Shown here one piece after another: positions 49,199-59,348 of a stretch of 64,000 bases of DNA (position 1 is its first letter; every line of letters starts with the position of its first letter). The position numbers and the translations under genes are program-made. Below the pieces are notes generated by a model. That model made no database searches. It was given only the letters and a program-made list of their open reading frames with translations, and was not told the origin of the DNA. Where the stretch lies: assembly GCA_028877275.1 (NCBI GenBank), contig JAPPFP010000006.1, forward strand, positions 640,775-704,774. Direction: 5' to 3'. The stretch comes from Acidobacteriota bacterium. GTDB lineage: Bacteria > Acidobacteriota > Thermoanaerobaculia > Multivoradales > Multivoraceae.

Positions 49199-50468
49199 AG
49201 CCCATCATCATCTCGTCGGTGGAGGGCTGGCCGAAGCGGACCGTGCGATTCGAGTCGAAACCGTAACGGGCCGCCTTTTCGGCGGAGTTGTCGTACCAGG
49301 CGGTGTACTCGATTCGAGTGCCCTCGGGGATGCGCTTCAGCTTGTCGTAGTAGTAGACCGTCTGCCAGGAGAAGTCGAACTCGGGTACGTCGAGCAGCAC
49401 TTCGGTCGTGCCGTCTGGGTAGAACGCCTCGAAGCGCGCGGCTTTCCCGCGCATGTGCATGTGCGGCATCAGCGCGATGATCTCGGAGTCCCGCCTGGCG
49501 ACGGTGGAGTAGGGCCCCACCTTGTAGTTGCCGTCGTTCGGCGGAATCGCGAAGGTGAAGTTCATGATCGGGCGCAGACCGGAGCCGAGTGAACGGGTGA
49601 CCGGCTCGTCGGCGAAGATGAAGCCGATCGACGACTGGTCCCATACCCCTGTACCGGTACCGGCTTCCTTGTGGTAGTGGATGTCGAACGTCACCCGCGA
49701 GCCCTTCCGGAGCAGGAAGCCGTAGCCCTCCGGGTAGCGGTTCGCGTCACTGCCGGAAGAGACGCCGCCCATGTAGCTGCCCGCGTTCTCAGGTGCCGGG
49801 GCGATCTGATCCTGGTTCGGGAACTCGGGCGGCGGCGGCAACTCGCCGTTCTCGTCCGGCGGCAGCAGGTGGAGGTTGAAGTGGTGGATGATCTCGCTGT
49901 CCGGCTTGCACTGGAAGGCGACGACCCAGCGGTCCTCGGGCAGATCCTCCTCGGTGAGAACGTACGAGAAGGCGGCGTAGAGGTCGCCCACTTCGTCCTC
50001 GACGAAGTAGGGCTCGGGCATCGTTACGACGAGGTCGGGCTCGCCCACGACCCATCCCTCCATGCTCGGAAACTCGCGCGGCGGCGGAGCGTCGCCGGCG
50101 TCGCCGGGGGCGGCGCCGCTACCGGCCCAGTTGACCAGGGTTTCGATCTCGGCCGCGTCCAGAACGCGTTCGTTCGCGAACGTGCCGTCGTGTTGCGGAT
50201 GGGCGTCCCAGGGTGGCATCTCCCGGGCCGCGACGGTGCGGGCGATCGACCGGGCCCAGGGCCGCACCTCGGCGTAGGTGGTCAGCGCCATCGGCGCCCT
50301 CATTCCGCCATAGTTCGCGCCCGCCGGACGATGACAGTCCTGGCAGTGCATCTGGAGCACGGGCAGCACGTCGGCGTAGAAGGTCGGCGCGTCGCGATCG
50401 GCGGCCGTCGCGGGCGCGGCGACGACCGTGAGCAGCAGGAGGAGGCAGGGGAGGGTTGAACGCTTCAT
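49167..50468 (-). CDS. Cytochrome c / copper type II monooxygenase-like fusion protein
   Basis: A 433-residue exported protein (signal 1-23). A cytochrome c-like domain holds the haem site CQDCH (C42, C45, H46), with a possible axial Met in AREMPPWD. The rest resembles peptidylglycine monooxygenase: HH at 195-196 (EIIHHFNLH), HxH at 264-266 (DIHYHKE), the PHMHMRGK motif at 335-342, and Met-rich EMMMGFMM at 419-426. These could supply the two copper sites. Such fusions are frequent in Acidobacteriota and relatives. The haem may feed electrons to the copper centre in place of ascorbate. The substrate is unknown. Confidence 0.85.
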   Translation of the reverse strand: MKRSTLPCLLLLLTVVAAPATAADRDAPTFYADVLPVLQMHCQDCHRPAGANYGGMRAPMALTTYAEVRPWARSIARTVAAREMPPWDAHPQHDGTFANERVLDAAEIETLVNWAGSGAAPGDAGDAPPPREFPSMEGWVVGEPDLVVTMPEPYFVEDEVGDLYAAFSYVLTEEDLPEDRWVVAFQCKPDSEIIHHFNLHLLPPDENGELPPPPEFPNQDQIAPAPENAGSYMGGVSSGSDANRYPEGYGFLLRKGSRVTFDIHYHKEAGTGTGVWDQSSIGFIFADEPVTRSLGSGLRPIMNFTFAIPPNDGNYKVGPYSTVARRDSEIIALMPHMHMRGKAARFEAFYPDGTTEVLLDVPEFDFSWQTVYYYDKLKRIPEGTRIEYTAWYDNSAEKAARYGFDSNRTVRFGQPSTDEMMMGFMMSAGVPEE

Positions 50469-50488
50469 CGCGTTCAGCCTACCAGTGC

Positions 50489-53400
50489 TCAGGCGGTGGC
50501 CAACTGGCGCTCGGGGTGCATCTCGTCGACGTCGACGCCGACGATCTTCGAGACTCCGCGTTCCTCCATCGTGACCCCGTAAAGCGTGCTCGCGACCTGC
50601 ATCGTCAGCTTGTTGTGGGTGATGACGAGGAACTGGGTCTCCTTCGACATCCGCTCCAGCATGTCGACGAATCGCAGGATGTTGGCGTCGTCGAGTGGCG
50701 CGTCGACCTCGTCGAGGATGCAGAAAGGCGAAGGCTTGGTCTGGAACAGGGCGAACAGCAGGGCGATCGCCGCCAGGGCCTTCTCGCCGCCTGAGAGCAG
50801 CATGATGTTCTGGGCCCGCTTGCCCGGCGGCCGCGCGGTGATTTCGATGCCGCAGTCCAGCGGGTCGTCTTCGTCCATCAGGCGCATCTCCGCGTCGCCG
50901 CCGCGGAAGAGCTCGGTGAAGGTCCGTCCGAAGTTCTCGTTGACCTCGCTGAACGTGGAGACGAAGCGCTCGGAGGAGGTCCTGTCGATGTCGCGGATCG
51001 TGCCCTTGAGGCTCTCGACCGAGGACGCCACGTCGGCGCGCTGTCCGGCCAGGAAGGTGTGGCGCTCCCGCTGCTCGTCGTACTCGTCGGCCGCCAGGAC
51101 GTTGACCGGCCCCATCCGCTCGAGCAGGGTGCGCCGGCGTTCGAGCTCCTCGGTCATGGTTTCGAGGTCGGAGGCCTCGCCGTCCGACGGTGCCGGCGCC
51201 TCCTGCGCGGCCAGTTCGCGCCGGAACTCTTCGCGGTACTCCCGTTCCAGGTGTTCGGCGTCCTGGCGCAGGCCCGCCTGCCGCACCCGCAGCTCCTCGA
51301 TCCGGTCACGCAGTTCGTCGCGCCGGGCGCCGAGGTCGCGCATCCGGGCATCCAGTTCGCGCCCGCGGTCTCGTTCCGTCTCCAGAGCCTCCTGGGCGGC
51401 CGTCGCCTCATCTCTGGCGCTCGTCTGCTCGGCCAGGGCGTCCTCGAGTTCCTGCCGCGCCCGGGTGGCTGCGTCCTCGAGTTCAACGAGACGCCCGCGC
51501 AGCCGCTCCTGCTCGACCAGCCACTCCTCGTCGGCCTCGCGCAGGTCCGCGATTCGTTCCTCGAGTCGCTCCGTTTCGTTCCGTTCGGTGGCGGAGCGCT
51601 CCTCGATCAGTTCGAGTTGGCCCTGGCGGCCGGCGCCCGCGGTGACATGCTCCTCCCGTTCTTCCCGGGCCCGCTCCACGGCGGCGGCAGCTTCCTGCAC
51701 CGCCCGCTTCAGACTGCGATGAACCGTCTCCCGGGCCTCGATTTCGGCCCGGATCTGCGCCTGCCGGCTCTCGGTCTCGGCGATCCCGCGGGTCAGTTCC
51801 TCGCGCTCGGCCTCGGCCGCCTCGCTCTCGCGCGCTTGCACGGTGCGTCGTTCAGTGATGTCCTGGAGCCGGGCTTTGGCAACCGCGAGTTGTTCCCGGA
51901 GCTCGGCCGCGGCCTGCTCGATCCGCCGACCTTCCAGGGCGGCGTGGCGGACGCTCTCCGCGGCGGCCTCGATCTCGCGGCTCAGTGTCGCGCAGCGCTC
52001 CTCGAGTTCGTCGGCGCGTCCAACGAGATCGTCGAGTTCGCGCTGGCGACCCAGCGCGCCCGGCGCCGCGCCTTCGCCGCGTACGGTGACGCGCCCGGCC
52101 TCGATCCAGAGCCGATCGCGGCACAGGAAGGCGACGCCCGGGTTGTCCGTCGCCAGGCGTTCCGCGGCCTCCGCGCTTTCCACGAGCCAGCCGGGCTGGA
52201 GCGCGGCGCGGAGGTCCTCGGGGAGGCCCAGGGCCGTCCACACGTCGCCGACGATCTCCGGATCGTCGGGTTCCCGAGGTTCCCCCGGCGCATCAGCCGG
52301 CCGAAGAAGCGTGACCTGGTGGTCGAAGCCGGCGAGCGCGCGGGCAATGGCTACCGCGTCTTCGTCCGCGGGGGCCAGGATCGCATTGCGGAGCGGTCCA
52401 AGGAAGAGATCCAGGCTGTTTTCCCAGCCGGCCGGCACGTTCACTTCGTCGCTGAGGAAACGGGGCTCCGCAAGCTCCAGCTCGATCAGCGCGTCCCGGA
52501 TTCCGGCCCGCAGTTCCTCGTCTCGCCGACCGAGTTCCCTCAGCACCGCCGCGCGCTTCTGGGCCTCGACCAGCTCCTCGCGCCGCGTTTCGAGTTCGGC
52601 CTGGGCGGCTTGCCGCCGGTTCCGGCTCGTATCGAGGGCCGCGGCGGCCCGCTGGGCGGCCCGGGTTTCGGTGGTCAGGGCGACATCCAGCGTCTCGACC
52701 TTGGCGCCCACGTCCTTGACGTCGCCATCGATCGAGCGGAGCGCCTCCCGGCTGCGTTCGAGGGTCTCTTCGGCGCGGTCGCGGCGATCGACTGCCTTCT
52801 CGTTGGCGATGCGTTCGGCGACCAGGTTGCCCCGCAGCTCGTCGATCCCTACCCGCGATGCTGCCTGTTCTTCAAGCAGATCCCGATGTCGCCTGCGCGC
52901 ATCCTCGATTGCGGTATCAGCCTCGTCGATCCGCCGGCGGTCCTCGTGGACCTTCGCCAGCGCCTCTTCGCGCTCGGAGAGGAACATCTGCCGGCGTCCG
53001 GCGAGGACGGCGAGCGCCTCCTCGGCCGTTGACAGTTCGCGCCGCCGCGTTTCCGCACCCCGGGCGCCGGCCTCGAGCCGTTCGGCAATCTCTGTCCGGG
53101 TGGCGCGGGCGCCCTTGATCAGTTCCTGGCGTCCCTCGATCGTCGCCAGCAGGGTGGCCTGACGTTCGTGCGAACGGACGGCCTCCTCGGTGCGGGCGTC
53201 GATGGCCTGACGGCATTCGGCGAGTTCCGCGTTGCCGCGGGCGATCCCGGCCAGGAGCTCCGCCTCGCGGTCGGCCTCCTGGCCCAGAGCCGACCCGAGT
53301 TCTTCGAGCTCGCCCTGGAGCTTTGCCCAACGCGACAGGAGCACGGCGTCGAGCAGTTCCCGGTAGGCGTCCCTGCGTTCGCGGTGGCGCAAGGCGGCGT

Positions 53401-54031
53401 TCGCCTGCCTCTTGAGGGACCGCAGACGACGCTCGACCTCGGAGATGATGTCGTCGAGCCGCAGCAGATCGGCGGTCGCGTCCTCGAGCTTGAGGCTGGC
53501 GAGCCGCTTGCGGTTCTTGTAGCGGGTGATCCCGGCCGCCTCCTCGATCAGCTTGCGGCGTTCCTGGGGCTTGCCGGAGAGGATCATCCCGATCCGCCCC
53601 TGCTCGATCACGGAGTAGGCGCGGATACCCAGCCCGGTGTCCATCAGGATGTCTCGGATGTCCTTGAGCCGCGCCACCCGGTCGTTCAGCCGGTACTGGC
53701 CCTCGCCGCCGCGGAAGATCCGCCGGCCGATCGTGATGCGGCCGTCCTCGGCGTTCTCGGCGCTGCCGTCGGAGAGAAAGGTGAGGCTGACCTCGGCCAT
53801 TCCCAGAGGCTTGCGCTGGCCGCTCCCGTTGAATATGACTTCCTCCATGGAACTGCCGCGGAGCGACTTGGCGCTCTGCTCGCCCAGCACCCAGGTGATG
53901 GCCTCGGCCAGGTTGCTCTTGCCGCAACCGTTCGGTCCGACGATCGCCGTGATGCCCCGGGCGAACCGGCTCGTCACCGGGTCGACGAAGGTCTTGAAGC
54001 CGTTGACTTCAAGGCTTTCGAGTTTGAGCAT
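50489..54031 (-). CDS. smc: Chromosome segregation ATPase SMC
   Basis: A 1180-residue structural maintenance of chromosomes protein, the normal bacterial length. The N-terminal ATPase half has Walker A VGPNGCGKSN (31-40), RKLIEEAAGITRYKNRKRLA follows, then coiled coil, a hinge region at about 520-660 (SLDLFLGPLRNAIL, ALGLPEDLRAALQPGWLVES), a second coiled coil, and the C-terminal signature LLSGGEKALAAIALLFALFQ with Walker B PSPFCILDEVDAPLDDAN. The ATG at 54031 is chosen because MLKLESLEVNGFKTF matches the family start. The ScpA and ScpB partners are not in the window. It compacts the chromosome as a ring-shaped dimer. Confidence 0.95.
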   Translation of the reverse strand: MLKLESLEVNGFKTFVDPVTSRFARGITAIVGPNGCGKSNLAEAITWVLGEQSAKSLRGSSMEEVIFNGSGQRKPLGMAEVSLTFLSDGSAENAEDGRITIGRRIFRGGEGQYRLNDRVARLKDIRDILMDTGLGIRAYSVIEQGRIGMILSGKPQERRKLIEEAAGITRYKNRKRLASLKLEDATADLLRLDDIISEVERRLRSLKRQANAALRHRERRDAYRELLDAVLLSRWAKLQGELEELGSALGQEADREAELLAGIARGNAELAECRQAIDARTEEAVRSHERQATLLATIEGRQELIKGARATRTEIAERLEAGARGAETRRRELSTAEEALAVLAGRRQMFLSEREEALAKVHEDRRRIDEADTAIEDARRRHRDLLEEQAASRVGIDELRGNLVAERIANEKAVDRRDRAEETLERSREALRSIDGDVKDVGAKVETLDVALTTETRAAQRAAAALDTSRNRRQAAQAELETRREELVEAQKRAAVLRELGRRDEELRAGIRDALIELELAEPRFLSDEVNVPAGWENSLDLFLGPLRNAILAPADEDAVAIARALAGFDHQVTLLRPADAPGEPREPDDPEIVGDVWTALGLPEDLRAALQPGWLVESAEAAERLATDNPGVAFLCRDRLWIEAGRVTVRGEGAAPGALGRQRELDDLVGRADELEERCATLSREIEAAAESVRHAALEGRRIEQAAAELREQLAVAKARLQDITERRTVQARESEAAEAEREELTRGIAETESRQAQIRAEIEARETVHRSLKRAVQEAAAAVERAREEREEHVTAGAGRQGQLELIEERSATERNETERLEERIADLREADEEWLVEQERLRGRLVELEDAATRARQELEDALAEQTSARDEATAAQEALETERDRGRELDARMRDLGARRDELRDRIEELRVRQAGLRQDAEHLEREYREEFRRELAAQEAPAPSDGEASDLETMTEELERRRTLLERMGPVNVLAADEYDEQRERHTFLAGQRADVASSVESLKGTIRDIDRTSSERFVSTFSEVNENFGRTFTELFRGGDAEMRLMDEDDPLDCGIEITARPPGKRAQNIMLLSGGEKALAAIALLFALFQTKPSPFCILDEVDAPLDDANILRFVDMLERMSKETQFLVITHNKLTMQVASTLYGVTMEERGVSKIVGVDVDEMHPERQLATA

Positions 54032-54175
54032 CGGGTGCGTGAAGTGGAGTCGGCCTGGTCGAGCTTGGGGAAACATAACAGGGTTCATGCATAAGTCACA
54101 AGCGGTTGTGCTCACGCCCGCCCGCATCCACAACATGTGGCGTCGCCGGCGGGCCGCTGATACGCTGCCGCGGCG
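54032..54175. promoter_or_regulatory. Divergent control region between smc and pyrR
   Basis: This 144-base gap must hold both promoters. For smc, a weak minus-strand pair TTGTGA (plus 54096-54101) and TATGTT (plus 54072-54077), 18 bases apart, is the best candidate. For pyrR, TACGCT (54161-54166) fits the TANNNT box seen elsewhere and ends nine bases before the GTG start. A small inverted repeat CACAA-GCGG-TTGTG (54097-54110) overlaps the smc -35 box. No PyrR-binding anti-antiterminator or T-rich terminator is visible. Confidence 0.4.
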
Positions 54176-54729
54176 GTGAACACGCTGACGGTCAAGAGGA
54201 TGCTGTTCGACGCGCCGCAGATGGCGCGGATGATGCGGCGCATGGCGCTGGAGGTGGTCGAGCGAGCCGGGGGCACCGACTCGCTGATGCTGGTCGGCGT
54301 GCGGACGCGGGGCGTGCCCCTGGCCGACTTCATCGCCGCCGAGATCAAGCGCACGGAAGGCGTCGTCGTGCCGGTCGGAGTGCTCGACATCACGCTCTAC
54401 CGGGACGATCTCTCGACCATCGCGCCGCAGCCCGTGGTCAAGGAGAGCGTGATGCCGGTTCCGATCGACGACCGGATCGTCGTGCTCTGCGACGACGTTC
54501 TCTACAGCGGCCGCACGATCCGGGCGGCGATGGACGCCCTGATCATGGACTACGGCCGGCCGCGGGCGATTCGCCTCGCCGTGCTGATCGACCGCGGTCA
54601 CCGGGAGCTGCCGATCCACGCCGACTGCGTCGGCGAACACGTGCAGACGACCGACACCGAAGTGATCAAGGTTTCCTACGCGGCCACCGACGGCGGCAAG
54701 GAGTTGGTCGAGCTGCTCGAGCGCGAGGG

Positions 54730-54733
<4 letters not shown>
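54176..54733 (+). CDS. pyrR: Bifunctional pyr operon regulator / uracil phosphoribosyltransferase
   Basis: A 185-residue PyrR. It shows the phosphoribosyltransferase fold, with the PRPP loop [37 protein letters not shown] and the pyrophosphate loop region [11 protein letters not shown]. The C-terminus reads [20 protein letters not shown]. Homologues control pyrimidine genes through mRNA leader binding and also convert uracil plus PRPP to UMP. It starts with GTG without a ribosome site and only about nine bases after a -10-like box. It is followed by pyrB with a four-base GTGA overlap. Confidence 0.93.
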
Positions 54734-55676
<943 letters not shown>

Positions 55677-55680
<4 letters not shown>

Positions 55681-56966
55681 ACGGATCGCTGGCGATTCGC
55701 GGGGGCCGGGTCGTCGATCCGACCCAGGAACTCGACGGCCCGGCCGACGTCCTGATCGAGAACGGAAGGGTGTCGGCCTGCGGCCCCGGTCTCGAGATGC
55801 CGGAGAACGTGCGCGAGGTCGACGCCGCGGGGTTGGTGGTCGCCCCCGGGCTCATCGACATGCACGTCCACCTGCGCGAGCCGGGTCAGGAGTACAAGGA
55901 GACGATCGGGACGGGCACCCGGGCGGCGGCGGCAGGCGGGTTTACCGCGGTCGCCTGCATGCCGAACACCGACCCGGTGAACGACGATCCGGCCCTGACC
56001 GAGTTCATGCTCAAGCAGGCGGAGCGGGCGGGCTGGGCGCGGGTGTACCCGATCGCAGCGGTCAGCCGCGGGCTCGAGGGCCGCGAGTTGACGGAGTTCG
56101 GGGCCCAGCGGCGGGCTGGAGCGGTCGCCGTCTCCGACGACGGTCGACCGGTCTGGAGCGCTGCCCTGATGCGCCAGGCGCTGCGCTACGCCCGGCATTT
56201 CGACCTGCCGGTCATCCAGCACGCCGAAGAACTCGCACTTTCGGGCGACGGCGTCATGCACGAAGGGCGCTTCTCGACGCGGCTCGGCGTCGAGGGGATC
56301 CCGGGCGCCGCGGACGATGTGATGGTCTCCCGGGATGTCCTCCTGACGGCCGATACCGGGGGCCGCTACCACCTGGCGCACATGTCGACCGCGCGCAGCC
56401 TGGACCTGATCCGGGCGGCCAGGGCCGATGGCCACCGGGTCACCTGCGAGGTTTCGGCCCATCACCTGCTGCTGACGGACGAGGACGTCTTCGACTCGGG
56501 ACTGGACCCGAACTTCAAGATGCACCCGCCGCTCAGAAGCGCCGCCGACCGCGATGCCCTGGTCGAGGGCCTCGCCGATGGTTCGGTCGATGCGATCGCG
56601 AGCGATCACGCTCCCCACCATCCGGACGAGAAGGAACTCGACTTCGTCGCCTCGCCGAACGGCATCGTCGGTCTCGAGACGACGCTCAGCCTCTGTCTGG
56701 ACCGGCTGGTGAGGAAGGGCGTGATCGACCTGGCGCGCCTCGTCGATCTGCTGTCGACGGCGCCCGCGCGGATCCTCCGCGTACCCGGGGGCAGCCTCGC
56801 GCCCGGGTCGCCCGGCGACGTGACGCTGATCGACCTGGAGCGCGAGGTCGAAGTCGATCCGGCGACGTTCCGGAGCAGGTCGCGGAACACGCCGTTCGTG
56901 GGCTGGAAGCTCCGCGGCGCGCCCGCCGGCACCGTGGTCGGCGGTCGCGTGATCGAGCTGCCGTAG
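55677..56966 (+). CDS. pyrC: Dihydroorotase
   Basis: A 429-residue class I dihydroorotase. Metal motifs are complete: [16 protein letters not shown] (HxH), [17 protein letters not shown] and [14 protein letters not shown]. It closes carbamoyl aspartate into dihydroorotate. The C-terminal beta sandwich ends [20 protein letters not shown]. The GTG start overlaps pyrB by four bases, so the three genes form one translationally coupled unit. In many bacteria the pyrB and class I pyrC products form a complex, which the tight coupling here fits. Confidence 0.95.
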
Positions 56967-56981
56967 GCGCGCAGTCGGGCG

Positions 56982-57788
56982 CTACCCGATGCTGCGGCCT
57001 CCATCGACGTCGAGGCAGACGCCGGTGAGAAAGGCCGCGTCGTCAGAGGCGAGGTAGGCGACGGCGGCGGCAACGTCGGCCGGTTCGGCGAGCCGGCCCA
57101 GCGGGATCGTCTTCTGAAGGACATCGCGTCCGGCGTCGTCCAGCTTCCGCCCTCCGGAGGGGCCCTTCATGAAGTCGGTGTCGGCGGCGACGGGGTTGAC
57201 CGCGTTGACGCGGATGCCATGAGGCGCGAGTTCGGTCGCCAGTCCCCGGGTCAGTGTGATCACCGCCCCCTTCGTCGCGTTGTAGGCGGTGATCAGCGGC
57301 CGCGGACGGAGGGCGCCGATCGACGCCGTGTTCACGATCACGCCCCCTCCGCGTTCGAGCAGCCGTGGCACGCCGTGTACCACGCCCAGGTAGACGCTCT
57401 TCGTGTTGACCTCGAAGACCCGGTCGTAGTCGGCTTCGGCGAGCTTCCAGAGCGGCCGGGCCCGGTGGCAGTAGCCCGCGTTGTTGACGAGGATGTCGAT
57501 GCCGCCGAACGCGCCGCAGGTCCGCTCCATCAGCCGCCGTACGTCCTCACCCTTCGAAACGTCGACCGTCTCGAAGAGGACCCTGGCGCCGCGTCCGGCA
57601 AGCTGGGCCGTTGTCCTCTTGCCCTTGCCTGAATCGATGTCGGCGAGCGCGACGGCCGCGCCCTCTTCGGCGAGCCTTCGTGCGATGGCGCGGCCAAAAC
57701 CACCGGCGGCACCGGTCACGACCGCGACCTTGCCGGCAAAGCGGGAACCGGCGCGCATGCTGTCGTTCTTGCTGTTCGAGTCGTCCAT
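56982..57788 (-). CDS. Short-chain dehydrogenase/reductase
   Basis: A 268-residue classical SDR. The cofactor loop is VAVVTGAAGGFGRAIARRLA, with VALADIDSGKG suggesting NAD(H) preference through the Asp at the end of strand 2. NNAGYCHRA follows, the catalytic Ser in VNTASIGALR, the Tyr-Lys pair in YNATKGAVITL, and the C-terminal DVDGGRSIG. It is full length and probably a 3-hydroxyacyl or sugar alcohol dehydrogenase. It is divergent from the flavoprotein gene and converges on pyrC. No ribosome site stronger than GAGA. Confidence 0.88.
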   Translation of the reverse strand: MDDSNSKNDSMRAGSRFAGKVAVVTGAAGGFGRAIARRLAEEGAAVALADIDSGKGKRTTAQLAGRGARVLFETVDVSKGEDVRRLMERTCGAFGGIDILVNNAGYCHRARPLWKLAEADYDRVFEVNTKSVYLGVVHGVPRLLERGGGVIVNTASIGALRPRPLITAYNATKGAVITLTRGLATELAPHGIRVNAVNPVAADTDFMKGPSGGRKLDDAGRDVLQKTIPLGRLAEPADVAAAVAYLASDDAAFLTGVCLDVDGGRSIG

Positions 57789-57817
57789 TGTGAGTATCTC
57801 TCCGGGTTTCGGGCGGC

Positions 57818-57823
57818 TACGCT
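57818..57823 (+). promoter_or_regulatory. -10-like box TACGCT upstream of the flavoprotein gene
   Basis: GCTACGCT, 28 bases before the ATG, repeats the TACGCT box found before pyrR and the metallo-hydrolase gene. The -35 region is not convincing. Confidence 0.3.
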
Positions 57824-57851
57824 ACCCGGGTTCGGCGCCGGACGAGGCGAG

Positions 57852-59348
57852 ATGATGAAGGAGCGAGCAGCAGCGAAGCGGCGCGTGGTCGTCGTCGGCG
57901 CCGGTAACGCGGCGCTGTGCGCTGCCCTCGCGGCCCGGGAAGAGGGCGCGTCGGTGACTGTGCTGGAACGCGCGCCGCGGGCCGAACGGGGAGGAAACAG
58001 CCGCTTCACGATGGCAGCGATGCGCTTCGCCTACGATGGCCTCGACGATCTGCGCGAGGTGGCCGGCGGCCTGACTGAGGAGGAGGTCGAGGCCAGCGAC
58101 TTCGGAACGTACCCGGCGCGGCGGTTCGTCGAGGACCTCGAACGAACCGGCGGCGGTCGGGCGAATCCCGATCTGGTCGAGATCCTCGTAGGGGAGAGCC
58201 GCCGGACCCTGCGCTGGATGCGCGGCCAGGGGGTCGAGTTCGTTCCGCTCTACGCGGGCCAGGCGTTCGAGGTCGACGGCAAGCGCCGCTTCTGGGGTGG
58301 CTTGACGCTGCAGGCGCGGGGAGGCGGTCCCGGCCTGGTGGCGGCCCTCGAGCGGGCGGCGGAGAAGGCGGGCATCGAGACGCGCTACGGCTGCCGGGCG
58401 GTCAACCTGAAGGTGGAGGAGGGCGCCGTGTGGGGGATCGAGGTCGACGAGGCGTCCGTTCGGAGCGTCCTCGAGGCCGACAGCGTGGTCCTCGCCAGCG
58501 GCGGCTTCGAGGCGAACGGTGACTGGCGGCGCCGCTACCTCGGCGAAGGCTGGGAGGAGGCCAAGGTCCGGGGCAGCCGCTACAACGAGGGCTGTGGCAT
58601 CCGCATGGCCCTCGAAGTCGGTGCCGGACGGGCCGGGCAGTGGTCCGGCTGCCACGCCGTGGCGTGGGATCTGAACGCGCCCGCGGTCGGCAATCTCGAG
58701 GTCCGCCACCGCTACCAGAAGCACAGCTATCCGCTTGGCATCGTCGTCAACGCGAGGGGAGAGCGGTTTCTCGACGAGGGTGCGGACTTCCGGAACTACA
58801 CCTACGCCAGGTACGGTCGCGAGGTGCTGGATCAGCCGGGCCGCTTCGCCTGGCAGGTGTTCGATGCGCGGGTCGCTCACCTGCTGCGCGACGAGTACCG
58901 GAAGCCGCACGCGACGCGGGTCGAAGCCGACTCGCTACCTGAACTTGCCGCGCGCCTGGACGGCGTGGACGGCGAGACGTTCCTGAGGACGGTCGGCGAG
59001 TTCAACGCCGCGGTGCGCCGGGAAGTACGTTTCGACCCCAGCGTTCGCGACGGCCGCTCGACCCGCGGTCTCGCCCTGAACAAGTCGAACTGGGCCAACC
59101 CGCTCGACGAGCCGCCGTTCGAGGCCTTCGCCGTGACCTGCGGCATCACGTTCACCTTCGGCGGCCTGTCGATCGATCGGCGCGCCAGGGTGCTCGACGA
59201 CGATGGACGGCCGATTCCGCGCCTGTTCGCGGCGGGCGAACTCGTCGGCGGCCTGTTCTACGACAACTACCCCGGCGGCTCCGGACTCACCGCGGGCGCC
59301 GTGTTCGGCCGTCTGGCCGGCAGGGGGGCGGGCCGGTTCGATGCCTGA
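57852..59348 (+). CDS. FAD-dependent tricarballylate dehydrogenase-like flavoprotein
   Basis: A 498-residue flavoprotein of the fumarate reductase/succinate dehydrogenase superfamily. The FAD-binding start is RVVVVGAGNAALCAALAARE. Later motifs include GLTLQARGGGPGLVAALERA, VVLASGGFEANGDW, GIVVNARGERFLDEGADFRN, and the C-terminal FAD region LFAAGELVGGLFYDNYPGGS. The pattern closely matches TcuA, which oxidises tricarballylate to cis-aconitate. TcuB and TcuC are absent here. It is presumably cytosolic. ATG codons at 57852 and 57855 are adjacent. The stop overlaps the ATG of the M23 peptidase gene by eight bases. Confidence 0.85.
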   Translation: MMKERAAAKRRVVVVGAGNAALCAALAAREEGASVTVLERAPRAERGGNSRFTMAAMRFAYDGLDDLREVAGGLTEEEVEASDFGTYPARRFVEDLERTGGGRANPDLVEILVGESRRTLRWMRGQGVEFVPLYAGQAFEVDGKRRFWGGLTLQARGGGPGLVAALERAAEKAGIETRYGCRAVNLKVEEGAVWGIEVDEASVRSVLEADSVVLASGGFEANGDWRRRYLGEGWEEAKVRGSRYNEGCGIRMALEVGAGRAGQWSGCHAVAWDLNAPAVGNLEVRHRYQKHSYPLGIVVNARGERFLDEGADFRNYTYARYGREVLDQPGRFAWQVFDARVAHLLRDEYRKPHATRVEADSLPELAARLDGVDGETFLRTVGEFNAAVRREVRFDPSVRDGRSTRGLALNKSNWANPLDEPPFEAFAVTCGITFTFGGLSIDRRARVLDDDGRPIPRLFAAGELVGGLFYDNYPGGSGLTAGAVFGRLAGRGAGRFDA

